This document shows, piece after piece, positions 53,980-64,000 of a stretch of DNA of 64,000 nt; within the stretch, counting starts at the first letter, position 1, and each line of letters begins with the position of its first letter. The stretch spans positions 32,240,001 through 32,304,000 of the forward strand of contig CM114272.1 in assembly GCA_050084515.1 (NCBI GenBank). The letters run 5' to 3'. Made by a program: the position numbers and the translations under genes. This stretch comes from Blasia pusilla. Its lineage: Eukaryota; Marchantiophyta; Marchantiopsida; Blasiales. The notes beneath the pieces were generated by a model that saw only the letters and a list, made by a program, of their open reading frames with translations, had not been told where the DNA came from and did no database searches.

Positions 53980-54395
53980 TTTAGTTTTTAAAATATATTC
54001 TATGCAAAAGAAAAAATGGACAAGATAAAAAATGAAAAGACCTTCTTTTCATTAAAGGTTTAAGGGCGTTGGCACAAAAATGACTTAGCAATTTTGGAGC
54101 CTTTGGTCACACAACTCCATTTTGCCTGAGACTTTGCAAGAATGCTAGTGTAGCATTCTTGCAAAGATGCATGTAACATGCATCTTGATATTCATGTGTA
54201 CTATATTTCATTTCAAGATGACATACTTGGACAAGATAAAAAATAAAAAGACCTTCTTTTCATTGAAGGTTTAATGGTTAGGGTCCAAAATGATTTGGCA
54301 ATTTTTGAGCTTTTGGTCACAACTCCATTTTCCTTGAAAATTTTGAAGAATGCTAGATGGACCTTGGTGACCATGGCCACCTGAGCATTCAACCC
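53980..54395 (-). repeat. Tandem repeat of roughly 175 bp, inverted set
   Basis: Two or so units contain caaaatgaa/agaccttcttttcattaaaggttta and tgcaagaatgctag. They match, in reverse orientation, the array at 56,600-57,330. Confidence 0.55.
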
Positions 54396-54870
54396 TTGCT
54401 TGGAAAATGCGCATCACGCCCCACACCCATTTTTAGTTGGGCCCGTGTCACGGACAAGTTGGGCCTCGCGTCGAGCCCTAGCTCGCGTGTGGGCTCCAAA
54501 TCCCGTCCCTAGCCCGCGTTCTAGCCCGCGGGCGGGCTTCAGGGCCTGCGGAAAAGCCCGCGCGGTGCTACGTGGCGGCCGCGCCGTAGCTCGAGCGGGT
54601 CCAAAAAATCGTGCGGTGCCACGTGGCTGCTATACCGTAGCTTGCCTTAGCCCGTCGTCATCCCGTGAATCGGGAGTTGCCACATGGCGGTCTTTGAAGC
54701 CTGCATGGAGCCCGCATCCTGCGAATCTCATCGAGACACATGGCAGGCTAGGAGTGGCTGGGGCCCAATTTGAACTTGGCCCCATCCACCCTCCCTTCCC
54801 CTCCCCTCCCCTCCCCCTTTTGGGTAAAACCCATAAGGAAAAGGGCTCACAAGTGGCCCCCTAAAGATCT
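54396..54870. other. GC-rich fragment related to 49,352-50,272
   Basis: Runs such as agcccgcgcggtgctacgtgg and gccacatggcgg recur with small changes (cgtggcggccgcgcc, cgtggctgctatacc, catggcggtctttg), giving a degenerate period near 60-80 bp. The 154-codon Ala/Arg/Pro-rich ORF (54,400-54,864) is most likely a composition artefact. Confidence 0.4.
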
Positions 54871-56595
54871 AAAAGGAGGGGATTAGGGTCTAATTAACCC
54901 ACTTATCCCTATTTTTCCATGATTTATCCTTTTTTTGTGACATATTTTGGATTAGGCTCCAAATTTCATTAGTGCTTTGAGAGCTAACGGCTTCCAAGGG
55001 TAGTAGGAATTTTGGTAAAATCCATTGGATGCCTTTTGGGGGTAGTTGGATTTTGTTTGTGACCAACATACTTGGATATTTGCGCTCCTTGTTGGATCCT
55101 AAACAAACTCCAATTGATTCCACATTAGGTGAGTGTTTGTGAGTGTGGAAATCTCTTGTGTCACTAAATTTGTTTGATGATTTTGAAATTTCCAATTCAT
55201 AAACTCGAGTTTTTAGATTTGTTTCATTGGTTCTCCTCAACACATCGGGGATATGGAGGTGATCAAGGAAACTTATTTAAATACGCCCATATCTACATAT
55301 TCCCTTTGAGTGCCCAACCCTAAATCAAGACCGTTTTTCCATCATTCATACGCCCGTATATTGTGAGCCAATGTTTTAGCATCTCACGTCATTATCTTTT
55401 CGGTACTTTCTTATCTCAACCCGTATATTTCTTTCCCTTTTTTTTAAGAGACCTTTCAATCTTCTTCATTTGAGGAAAATGTCTAGTGGGGCTGGATCAT
55501 CGAGCGGGAGAGAACCTAAACGCGTCCAATGATAGTGCAAAGAGGCAAAGAGTAAATTCCAGGAATGAATTCAACATGGTTGTAAGAGAGGCATGGTTAG
55601 AGTGGGTTTTCCAGCTTTCATAACAGAAAAGACGATCCTACATTTTGAGGGGAATGAACACCATACCATTTTCCCAATGGGCCTATATTCAAGTGAAAAG
55701 TAGAACAAGTGGAATGACATTACAATATTAAAAATCGTAATGTCATTCCACTTAATCATAATAATATTTAAAAAAATTAAATTTATGAATTAAAATTTTG
55801 AAAAAAAAATTATTTCATATTTTCTAAATGTATATGATAATTGGCGACCCCGCATTCATAATACAACAAGATACTGACATAATATGACAAAATAGGCAAC
55901 ATGTTTGAGTTTTGTTTTCTGAGCCATATTAAATGTGTAGAAATGGAAAGGGATTTGAGTGAAATAGAAAAAAAAATGTACTTATCAATCATTATTTTAT
56001 TTAATATTATAATAAGTGAATATAATTATTAATAAATTAGAAAAATTGAGATAATTAAATAAGTAAAATTTTATGCCTTGCTTCATATTTAATGAAATGG
56101 GAAATTAAATTTTAATGGAGAATGAATAGATTTTTTTTGAATTTTATGAAAGGGTATAACTATTTAGGGGACTAGGATATCATTTAAATTTGATTTAAGG
56201 AGCTAATTAATCTTCCAAGATTTTAGAAAATATAAATTATATTTTAAAATTTGAAATAAATAATATATTTTTTTCTTAAATAATAATATTAATTCACATG
56301 TGAGATTTTGGGAAAGGAAAGGGAATTTTAATGGAAAAGGAAAATGATTTCCTTAATTCAAATAAATTAAGAATTTAGTTAGTGAATGTTAATTTGATGT
56401 GAAGAGTGGAAGAGGAAGAACGGTTATTGTTTGAACTTTTTATGGAGGAATGAAATTATTTAGAAGAGATGGGTCTTATTTAAAAGTAAAAATTTCTTAT
56501 TCTTTTAAGATTTTAACTAGCAAAAATTATACTTAAATTTTGAAATTAAATATAATTTCAAATTCTAAATATGATTTAAAAATTTTAGAACACAT
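54871..56595. other. AT-rich intergenic region, nothing recognised
   Basis: Very AT-rich (long stretches of aaattaaatttatgaattaaaat type). It has a short inverted repeat around 55,703-55,755 (gtggaatgacattacaata / taatgtcattccac) that could form a hairpin. No gene recognised. Confidence 0.5.
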
Positions 56596-56599
56596 GATC

Positions 56600-57335
56600 C
56601 AAATTTTATCGTGAGCTCAAATTTGGCATAGATGGTTCCCAAGGTGCATCTTGGACTCTTGTAGAGTTTCAAGCAAAATGGAATTGTGACCAAAACCTAC
56701 AAAATTACTAAGTCATTTTTGGACCCGAAACATTAAACCTTGGGTGAAATGGTCTTTTCATTTTTCATCTTGTGTTAGTATGTCATCTTGAGCTGAGATT
56801 TGGTACACATGGTCCCCAATGTGTATCTAGAACACTTGTAAAGTTTCAAGCAATATGGAGTTGTGAACAAAAGCTCACAAATTACTAATTCAATTTTTTA
56901 CACGGACCATTAAACCTTCAATAATAAGAAGGTCTTTTCATTTTTTAACTTCTGCAACTTTCCCATCTTGAGCTGAAATTTGGAAAAATTGATTCCCAAG
57001 GTGCATGTAGCTCACTTGCAAAGTTTGAACCAAAATGGATTTGTGACAAAAAGCGGAAAAATTACTAAGTGATTTTTGGACTTGCAATTGAAACTTTAAA
57101 CCTACAATGAAAATGAGGTCTTTTCATTTTTCATCTTGTGCAACTATGTCATCTTGAGCTGAAATTTGGTAAAAATGGTCCCCAAGGTGCATCTAGCACT
57201 CTTGCAAAGTTTCAACCAAAATAGAGTTGCGACCAAAGGCTCAAAAATTTCTAAGTTATTTTTGTACTCGTGCCCTTAAACCTTCAATGAAAAGGAGGTC
57301 TTTTCCTTTTTTTTATCGTATCCAAGTATCTCATC
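56600..57335 (+). repeat. Tandem repeat of roughly 175 bp, four units
   Basis: About four units begin catcttgagctgaaatttgg, continue with ccccaaggtgcatctag and gcaaagtttcaaccaaaat, and end with ccttcaatgaaaaggaggtc. Units start near 56,605, 56,785, 56,960 and 57,145. They face the inverted set at 53,980-54,395. Confidence 0.65.
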
Positions 57336-57339
57336 TTGA

Positions 57340-57612
57340 GATGGCGGGTCCGGCTGTGGGCTGTGGGCATGCATGCCCATGGAGCCCGCACGGACGTAAG
57401 TGTGCGGACACGGACTTTGTCCGCGTGCAACCTTGCCGCCCCCAAGCTGCCATGCGAGCTTGAGCACGCCCAATGGGGGCCAAGCCCACCGTGTGGGTCT
57501 GGTTGTGGGCCACAAAATGGGTGAGGGCTCTGTCAACGTGGGTCTACGTGGCAGGCTTGGATGCGGGCTCGGGTACGGGCTGGGCAAGTCGTTTTTCGTG
57601 CAACCTTGGCTG
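57340..57612. mobile_element. GC-rich terminal fragment, same family as 49,352
   Basis: It contains ggacacggactttgtccgcgtgcaacctt (57,407-57,435), matching the right-end repeat at 50,241-50,272, and ends cgtttttcgtgcaaccttgg. Confidence 0.4.
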
Positions 57613-58500
57613 CCATAGTAGAAGAAAGTATACAAATGACTCTCAAAATGTGTGTGATCTTTTATCAATCCTAGCCCACTCTTCAAGAGCGAGAAGCCAA
57701 GTTCAATACATGCAAGCTCCATTGTATCACAGATCCCAACATAGGTCTGATCCTAAGGAAGATGAGCTTCGAATGAGCTTCATCCGAGGTATTCCCCCCT
57801 TGGACACCTCCATGGGTGACCTGTACACATAGGTAACTTCCCTTCTCGCAGGTCACTAATGACATGGAGTACATCAAGTACTAGCTCCCTAACAACTACA
57901 CATGTGGTCCCCTCATGAGACCAGCTACCAACTAACCCTTGACCCTATAGGTCAAAGTGGAGCCACAGATGGCTAGGAGGTCAATCTCTCTAAGGTTTCC
58001 ATTCCTCATAAAGGGAAGAGTGTAGGTCATATCTTAAGAAAAGGTTACATATGACCTCTAAAAATAGGGAAGTATAAGACCCCTTGAAGGCCTTGATACT
58101 ATCTCGCCCTACGTCTCATCTACCATGACAACAATCACCAACTCTGGGGACACTTTCTATTGTCACATACGGAAGGACTTGGGATTGGACATTTTATGTC
58201 TTTATTTAGTGATCTATGCATATAAATAGGCCTGCTCAAGTAGGGTTTAATACTAGTTGTGCTATTTTTCTTGTGTACAAGCGTAAAGTAGTTTACAGAG
58301 ACTTCATAATTACGAGTTTTGGGATTAGATGTTATGAAGAAGTGATCGCCTTCACACTATCATTGGTGATTCCTATCGTAAGAGAATGGAAAATATATAG
58401 AGTGATTTTGTATTGAAAAGGAGAACTTCTTATAGAGTTCACCTTGCATCAACGTCTGCCACAGATACAAGGTCCGCCCTTCATCGAAGAAAAACTCTCG
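57613..58500. other. Intergenic, no gene recognised
   Basis: Moderately AT-rich sequence. ORF-like fragments (for example MRPKAQ- or MHINRP-starting frames nearby) match nothing I know. Confidence 0.45.
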
Positions 58501-58509
58501 ACACGACAT

Positions 58510-58730
58510 CGTCTCTAAGACAGACAAGTTTGGACATGTCCACAAACATGGATTTCAAAAGGTATATAGGGCCCACTCTTATAGTGCATGGTGGAAGGCA
58601 GGGCAAGGGTGGACAAGACAATAAGGTGGGAGGGAGTGGAGGTGGGAGGAGGAAGAAACAAGAAAGTGCGATCACGAAGGCAAATGCGGATGTGTCCGCA
58701 AACACGAACTTTATCCATATGTAACCTTTA
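58510..58730. mobile_element. Second fragment of the 49,352 family
   Basis: gtggaaggcagggcaagg...gggagtggaggtgggaggagg (about 58,588-58,655) matches 50,052-50,120, and gtccgcaaacacgaactttatcc (58,697) matches the right-end repeat, in the same order and spacing as at 50.05-50.27 kb. Confidence 0.5.
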
Positions 58731-58879
58731 TAATTTTGGGATAAGTTGTGGGCCTTATGTGATTATGCCTTGTTTGATCACTACACTACATCTTGAGATC
58801 AACTTTAGGTAGATTAATTGGCGGAGCAGATAATCCAAAAGAGGGGAACGAGAGTTTTCACTGGTATATCTTGTAGCAT

Positions 58880-59560
58880 GGACACTTTGGAGACTATAAC
58901 TTACAATTACCATGGTAAGGAATGGATTCTCATTTTAGTTGGCAAGCATCCTTGATTTCCTTTTCATCCATTTTGTTACATGGATGAGTGTTAGATTTAC
59001 TAGTAACTATTTTTTGAGATATGGCAAAGATTGTGAACTTGGATGAATCATAGATGTGGATCAAAGTGTATCCTTGTTGGATATCCCTCTTTCGACGAGC
59101 TATATCTAGATCTATGGCGTTTGAGAACCTAAAAATTGCTCACCATTGAGATACATTAAGATAAGCAACAGTTGGAGAGTTGAATATCGTCCATGGATCG
59201 TATATATACTTGCAATAGGTAGCAAAAATGACTTGGGACATACTGTAGATCATACTATTTTTAGTGTGCGAGATGTGTTGTTGTTAGGGGTCTTGATGTT
59301 GGAGGGTTATGATGGTATGGTTAGGAAGGATCATATCCATCATTGTGCATAATATCACCTTCCTAACATGGATGGTACGATGGACCTAAATCTAATCATG
59401 GTTCCTGAAAGCCGAAGGTGCACGTTGAGTGGATCTGTAATGCATACGACCATGATGCTAGTGTGTGATGGTTGTCCGCGAGAATGGCATACTTCATCCG
59501 AGCATGATGTCATGGTTGGGTGCTATTACTTAGGGACTATGGTTTTGTATAATATATACA
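58880..59560 (+). pseudogene. Gypsy remnant 3: integrase C-terminus and PHD-like finger
   Basis: In several frames this aligns with the last part of the gypsy 1/2 integrase: NLQLPW (about 58,895), SWQASLISF, AFENLKIAHH (about 59,120), FSVRDVLLLGVLMLEGYDGM (about 59,261), NMDGTMDLNLIMV (about 59,365) and CTLSGSVMHTTMMLVCDGC followed by PREWH (about 59,420). The second finger ligand is Ser here. It is much more diverged than the other two, so it is an older insertion. No RT or methyltransferase part is seen. Confidence 0.65.
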
Positions 59561-61018
59561 TACTGTGCAAGACAATCATTATTTCTTGAGAGTGACTAGT
59601 GATGAGGTGATGGAGCACCCGACCATTTTCTTACACTTTGAGAGTGCTATTCAAGAATCGTGTGCTTTATAGTAGCAAAATAGTGCATAGAACTTGCAAG
59701 ACACTCACAAACTAAAGAGTTCATTTCGGTATCTACAATCCATGAAGGTTATTGAGTGCCCTTACACTTAGAAGGCTAGGATTCCCATGTAGGCTAGAAG
59801 TGTAGGGAATATACAAAAGAATGGCCCATGGGATTAAAAGTGTCAAGTGTAATCATATTCACCATGCCCTACCGCTTTCAAGGTTGGGTCTGCTTGGTAT
59901 AATAGACCAGTGAACATGCTCTTATGTTACATGGATATCCTTTTGTTATCACTGAAAATTTCAAGGCCCTTTACTTATTCCTCTTTCTAAATTTTTTCAT
60001 TTTATAATCTCATCATATGCTCCTTTTGTTTGGTAATACAAACCATCCACCGACGGCCTAATCATGACATCCTAACCTCTCATTCCGATCCGTTCTTTAT
60101 TTAGGGAGGAAAAACATACCTCATCTACTCACAAATATACAATTCTTACTCTCTTCCCCTCTGTTCGGAAATTAAAATTCACACGTTAACTTATCTTGTA
60201 TAGCAGATAACTTGGGTGGCCTACAGATGGAACCTTTGATGCGGATTGAAGGGCTCATCTTGCATAGTTCAACACATCTTGTTCAACTATTGATCAGTGT
60301 ACCCCATCTCATGTACAAACTACGAATCTGGCTTACCTTCAATTGTCAGATGTCCCCTCAAGAGTTGAATGAATGAGGACAGGGATAATGAAGGGGTTCA
60401 TTTTTCCTTGAGTGCAATCAAGGAAAATAGTCACTGCCCCAGCAGTATGCCTCCAGAGTTGCCTCCTATGGGTGCGCCATGCAAGAAGACCCTAAGAGAC
60501 TTGCATGGGAAGCTCACATCGGCTTTACAACATCTAAAAGAGAAACTCCATTTTCAGTAGCAACAAAGAGTTTCGAAACAAACAGCCTTTCATTTGTTAA
60601 GGAGATGAGCGCCACGAAGTGATATTGCATTAGGGAACCCAATTACATTGCTCCCACCCAGGTAAAGAATACACTGTAGAACTGACGGGACATATCCTTA
60701 AGATTGCCTTCAGGGGATACCTGGAACGGAGCTTATAAAACATAGCCGATGGTGGATAGATTAAGGCAATGCCTCATCCATTTCGGCAGAAGTGGATGGT
60801 TGAGATGCTCACAAAACTGACATCCCTCCATCTCCCCGAGTAGTAAACAAGAGTTGTTCAGATTTCTCGTTATTGCTCTGTTCCTATTTATCTGTTGATA
60901 ATCCATATCCACCAGAAAACTTATTCATACTCTAGATAAACTGTACAATTACCAGAAGCTGGCCTACTACAAATTGGTTAGCTTCTAAGTCGAGAATACA
61001 TCTGAAAACTCGATAAAC
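59561..61018. other. Intergenic region downstream of the COBRA-like gene
   Basis: No recognisable gene. A 63-codon ORF at 60,369-60,560 (KTLRDLHGKLTSALQHLKEK) has no family match that I know. The stretch next to 61,018 should hold the 3' UTR of the minus-strand gene. Confidence 0.45.
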
Positions 61019-63235
61019 CTAGACACAGAAAGCAAGAGAGCTTGCCAAAGAGAAAAGGAAACACAACAATGCTGATAATCCAATATGGAGAGTCATACTA
61101 TCATTAGGCAAGGATGGGTATTCATCCATATCTGGGAGTACACAGTCATCTCCATTGAAATAAACTCGTGAAGGGAATCCCCATCCCTGTTTTAAGGTGA
61201 AATGTGAGTCCTTTGCAAACAATAACTCTGATTGGACGTTGCCCTCTGGTCCAGCTTGCATGAGCATATCATTGTAGTACTTCACTCCCCAGAACATGGC
61301 CGTGTCATCTGCATGAACAAATACATGGTCAGCTCATCTGCATGAACAAATAGGTAGCTTCCAACTTCCACCTGAGATTGAAGGCACATTCTGTGCTAAA
61401 ACCAGCTATTTACACCAACATTTGGATTTAGTATCTGTCTGTAGCGAGTGTAGGAACTTACTCACAACATCCCCATAAGGGGTCAGAGACTTGTGCCTGA
61501 AACTGAAGGATTCTGTGAGATTTACAAAGTTTGGATGCTGCAGAACAATGTTCCAGTTTGAGTAATTCATTTGCAGATTCCGGTTACTGATTGTGATCTT
61601 TGCTCTCCAGTATTTCTTGTAGTTTTCTTTTAGATGATAATGAATCTTGATAGGGCACATGTCTCGCGTGCAGAACAAATCCGGGGCATTCGTCCCTGAT
61701 GAGGGGAGAGTATCTAGAGAATTCTTTTTACTCCTGCAAGACCGGATCAAAACTTTAAATTCTGTTACACAAGACCAAATGTATGACTTGATACTGGTGT
61801 GTGACAAATTCGCATGCGGATGAATCTTGGAACATGAATGAAGTGAAAGGAGTGTTTCTACACAAAGAGGACAATCTTGCATCCAGGATATACATGTACT
61901 TACCGTATAACACAGGTCTGATCTGTGCCGGGTAGTGGGTGGGCGCCTGGTCCAGTGGCATTAGGGCTGCAGCTGCAAGCGCAATTGGTACAAGGGACAA
62001 TTTTGGGACTGTAGAACGCTGAAAGAGACACACAACACGTTGGGGCCTTTTGTGCCAGATACTGCGAGTACGTACAGGTGGCATTCCAAGTGACTGCACA
62101 TGAGGATCAACACAAAAAGTTTTAGATACCTTAGAAACAAGCTGAACCACTCCAGAGAGACTACAATGTGATACACAAAGGCTGTTGAAGCACAACAACA
62201 ACAGAGTAGAATCTTTCTAGGCTAGATTCCTCCTCTTTCCAGATTCTACCAACCTAGACAGCCAGAATGCCTCTTACCGAGAGCCTGGGTAGTCCTCTTG
62301 CCGTCTTCGCTTGGAAACTTTGTAGGGGTCACCTTCTTCAGCTCACTACAAGTGTAACCAGGATCTGGGGACCTTAGAGTAAGTTTCTGGGGGATATTGA
62401 TAGTCGTATTAGTAGTACCAGTCATCCCTGTGGTGATTTGGAAGCTCGAAAGAGAGTTCTTCGGGTCCTGGGCGAAAGCTGCTATGACACCATCTCTGCA
62501 ACAATTGGCAGTCTGTTGGTTATAAGAAACCCCAGGTTCAAGATCGATGATGACGGGATTAGGGGAACACGAGTGAGGGAGTGCATTGGTGGTAATCCTG
62601 GTACAATCACCTTGCTCCGTTGCCCTGGCACCCTGCATTGTCCATATGACTTCCGACTTGGGCCAATGCCAGCCAAGTTGATAAGAATGGATTCCTCGGT
62701 ACAGTTGATTGTTGATTATGTTCACGGTAGCCTGTACGAATAAGCACTAAGTGTCACAAAAGTACACCGATGGAAACGCTCCTCTTATGGGACCACTGTA
62801 CTCACAAATTAATGATTTAAGTGCACTATTTCTTGCTCCAGAAGCCCACACAAACTCAAACTGACTACTACCGGCTTATTTAACTGGCTCGAAAACACTA
62901 AATTTCCACTTACAGTATAACCGCCATCAGTCCACGAGATGATATCCCATCTAATCATAATATCTCCATACGGATCAAGAGGATCGTAGGCTCCTGCACG
63001 ATCCAAATAATGTGTCAAAAGGCCCTGGTTGGTTGGAAGGTGCCAGAGGAGATCGATTTGCCAGACAATATGGCCTTTCCGCCCTCCGTCCAAAGCAGAA
63101 TTGGACTACCGAAAACCATGTCTGAAGCGGAAAACACAGTTTTCCAAGGTTTCCAGAGGGTTACTCACCCGCAGGCCGAAAAAAGACGGCACAAAAAAGC
63201 GTAGTGACCAGGGCCCAAATTGAAAGGTTCGCCAT
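61019..63235 (-). CDS. COBRA-like GPI-anchored protein, six exons, apparently intact
   Basis: Exons, deduced from GT/AG sites and phase: 63,235-63,169, 62,993-62,914, 62,731-62,278, 62,093-61,904, 61,733-61,462 and 61,308-61,019; together 1,353 nt, a 450-residue protein, the usual COBRA length. Exon 1 is a signal peptide (MANLSIWALVTTLFCAVFF). Then come AYDPLDPYGDIMIRWDIISW, LGWHWPKSEVIWTMQGARAT, EQGDC, GVSYNQQTANCCRDGV, the family signature CCVSLSAFY (exon 4), CTRDMCPIKIHYHLKENYKK, VNDTAMFWGVKYYNDMLMQA and FNGDDCVLPD. The C-terminus is a hydrophobic tail (LHIGLSALLCFLFSLASSL) fitting a GPI-anchor signal. COBRA proteins act at the plasma membrane and wall in cellulose microfibril deposition and oriented growth. 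All splice phases agree, using donor gtaagt at 61,461 rather than the overlapping gtgagt. The family is certain; the exact ortholog is not. Confidence 0.93.
61305..61352 (-). repeat. 29-bp-offset duplication of a 3' splice site in COBRA intron 5
   Basis: The 19-base string tcatctgcatgaacaaata occurs at 61,305 and 61,334. On the minus strand each copy contains ttcatgcag|ATGA, so the acceptor is doubled. Only the downstream acceptor (61,308) keeps the frame. Use of the other would add 29 nt with a stop. Confidence 0.7.
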
Positions 63236-64000
63236 ACTCGGATGCTTGGACTCCGGTGTTCTCACACAAGAAATGTCTTGTTGAATTCAAGATGGCTGGC
63301 TGTTCATCAGAAAGGCAGATTACCTCTTATAAAATCCACAATGACCTTCTGTGCCACTGAAACCTGCAGAAAGACATGAGTTAAACACCATATCTTCATC
63401 GCGTAGACAGTACAAAGAGACAGATCCACGTAACACTCTGAACCCAGTTGCTGAATCAGTACCGAAGCCAGTTCCTGAAAGATCTTTGAGAAATTGGCGG
63501 AAGGAAAAACCAGCTCGACTTACACGCTGCATCGACTCTTGTGCAAAACCTTGTACAACATGAAGTTGAAACCGGACAAGATTGGAGGGATCATTGAAAT
63601 GAGAGAAAGAACGAAAGGGATGAAACATCCGCTTGTAGAGCACCGAATGTCGATCTCCATCAATGACGTGATTCACGGAGAGACACCAGCCCGGATGCCC
63701 TCGGTGGCCGGACAGACATGAGTGAATGTACTGTACTGTGTATGACCTCAAAAGTCAACAACTTTCGATCGTATCAGCAGGCAACTGTTTCCGGAACTCG
63801 CTCTCTGCATACCTACTGACTGAGCGATGACCGAAGGAACTTGCTTCCCAAATTGCTCTGGTCGGAATTTGGGAAGCAGGAGCTTCCCACTGGAGCGCGC
63901 GAAGAAGCATTGCGGGGGCCAAAAGCGAACAAACCCATCCAGAATGCGATACAATAACCATCTTTGGGGCAGTCCACGGAACTCGATAATAATATCGTGC
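63236..64000. promoter_or_regulatory. Upstream region of the COBRA-like gene
   Basis: The 5' UTR and promoter of the minus-strand gene are expected here. ORFs on both strands (for example 63,320-63,751 minus, 63,351-63,563 plus) show no recognisable domain. Part of a neighbouring gene cannot be ruled out, since the window ends here. Confidence 0.4.

Noticed and set aside
54400-54864. 154-codon Ala/Pro/Arg-rich ORF
   Set aside because: GC-rich degenerate repeat open in several frames; it recurs as fragments elsewhere and shows no domain.
55690-55760. Inverted repeat as a microRNA precursor
   Set aside because: A single near-perfect short arm pair in AT-rich DNA without a conserved mature sequence; a MITE fragment or chance is more likely.
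61462-61466. COBRA exon 5 ending at the gtgagt donor (61,465)
   Set aside because: That choice gives the wrong phase. The overlapping gtaagt four bases later restores the frame and yields the expected NDTAMFWG junction.

Overview
This is a plant-type nuclear window. It has one ordinary host gene, a six-exon COBRA-like gene on the minus strand near the right end (61.0-63.2 kb), and about 60 kb of nested, decaying mobile DNA. The COBRA family, the intron structure and the mix of gypsy, hAT and MULE-like elements point to a streptophyte. The particular gypsy family favours a charophyte alga or a seedless plant, but I cannot name the organism.

Bases 1-23,135 and 32,807-41,955 are built from copies of one large DNA element. 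It seems to carry two genes transcribed away from a shared, palindrome-rich promoter region. The leftward gene has four exons: a coiled-coil N-terminus, a ParB-like domain, a long middle region ending in a DPPY-like motif, and a SAM-motif-like exon. That order resembles phage ParB/beta-class DNA methyltransferase fusions. The rightward gene encodes a zinc-finger DDE transposase of MULE-like type. There are four partial or broken copies of the methyltransferase-like gene (A at 1 +, C at 8.0 kb -, B at 18.9 kb -, D at 34.7 kb +), two of the transposase (9.8 and 20.3 kb +), and one further 3' tail (32.8-34.3 kb). A SWIM zinc-finger ORF at 40.9-41.5 kb may be the lost 3' end of the transposase. 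Copies meet at a sharp terminus, GGGGGCTGGTATTCTGGC, where one copy has jumped into another. Every copy is damaged.

The introns and promoter regions of this element, but not its exons, hold well over 100 copies (count by eye) of a hairpin-forming palindrome of about 25 bp with arms CAACCCGTCGGA / TCCGACGGGTTG. The arms often carry matched changes, and the sequence has no stop codon in any frame.

Gypsy-type retrotransposons lie at 23.1-32.8 kb (gag to 3' LTR) and 42.0-47.3 kb (5' truncated), with a third remnant at 58.9-59.5 kb. The first two carry a C5-cytosine DNA methyltransferase domain between gag and reverse transcriptase. All three carry a PHD-finger-like domain after the integrase. 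The window therefore holds two unrelated mobile elements that each carry a DNA-methyltransferase-like gene.

From 47.3 to 61 kb the DNA is mostly AT-rich, with an unrecognised 240-codon ORF, GC-rich terminal-inverted-repeat fragments, a hAT transposase pseudogene, and tandem arrays of a repeat of roughly 175 bp in opposite orientations. No tRNA, rRNA or CRISPR was seen.
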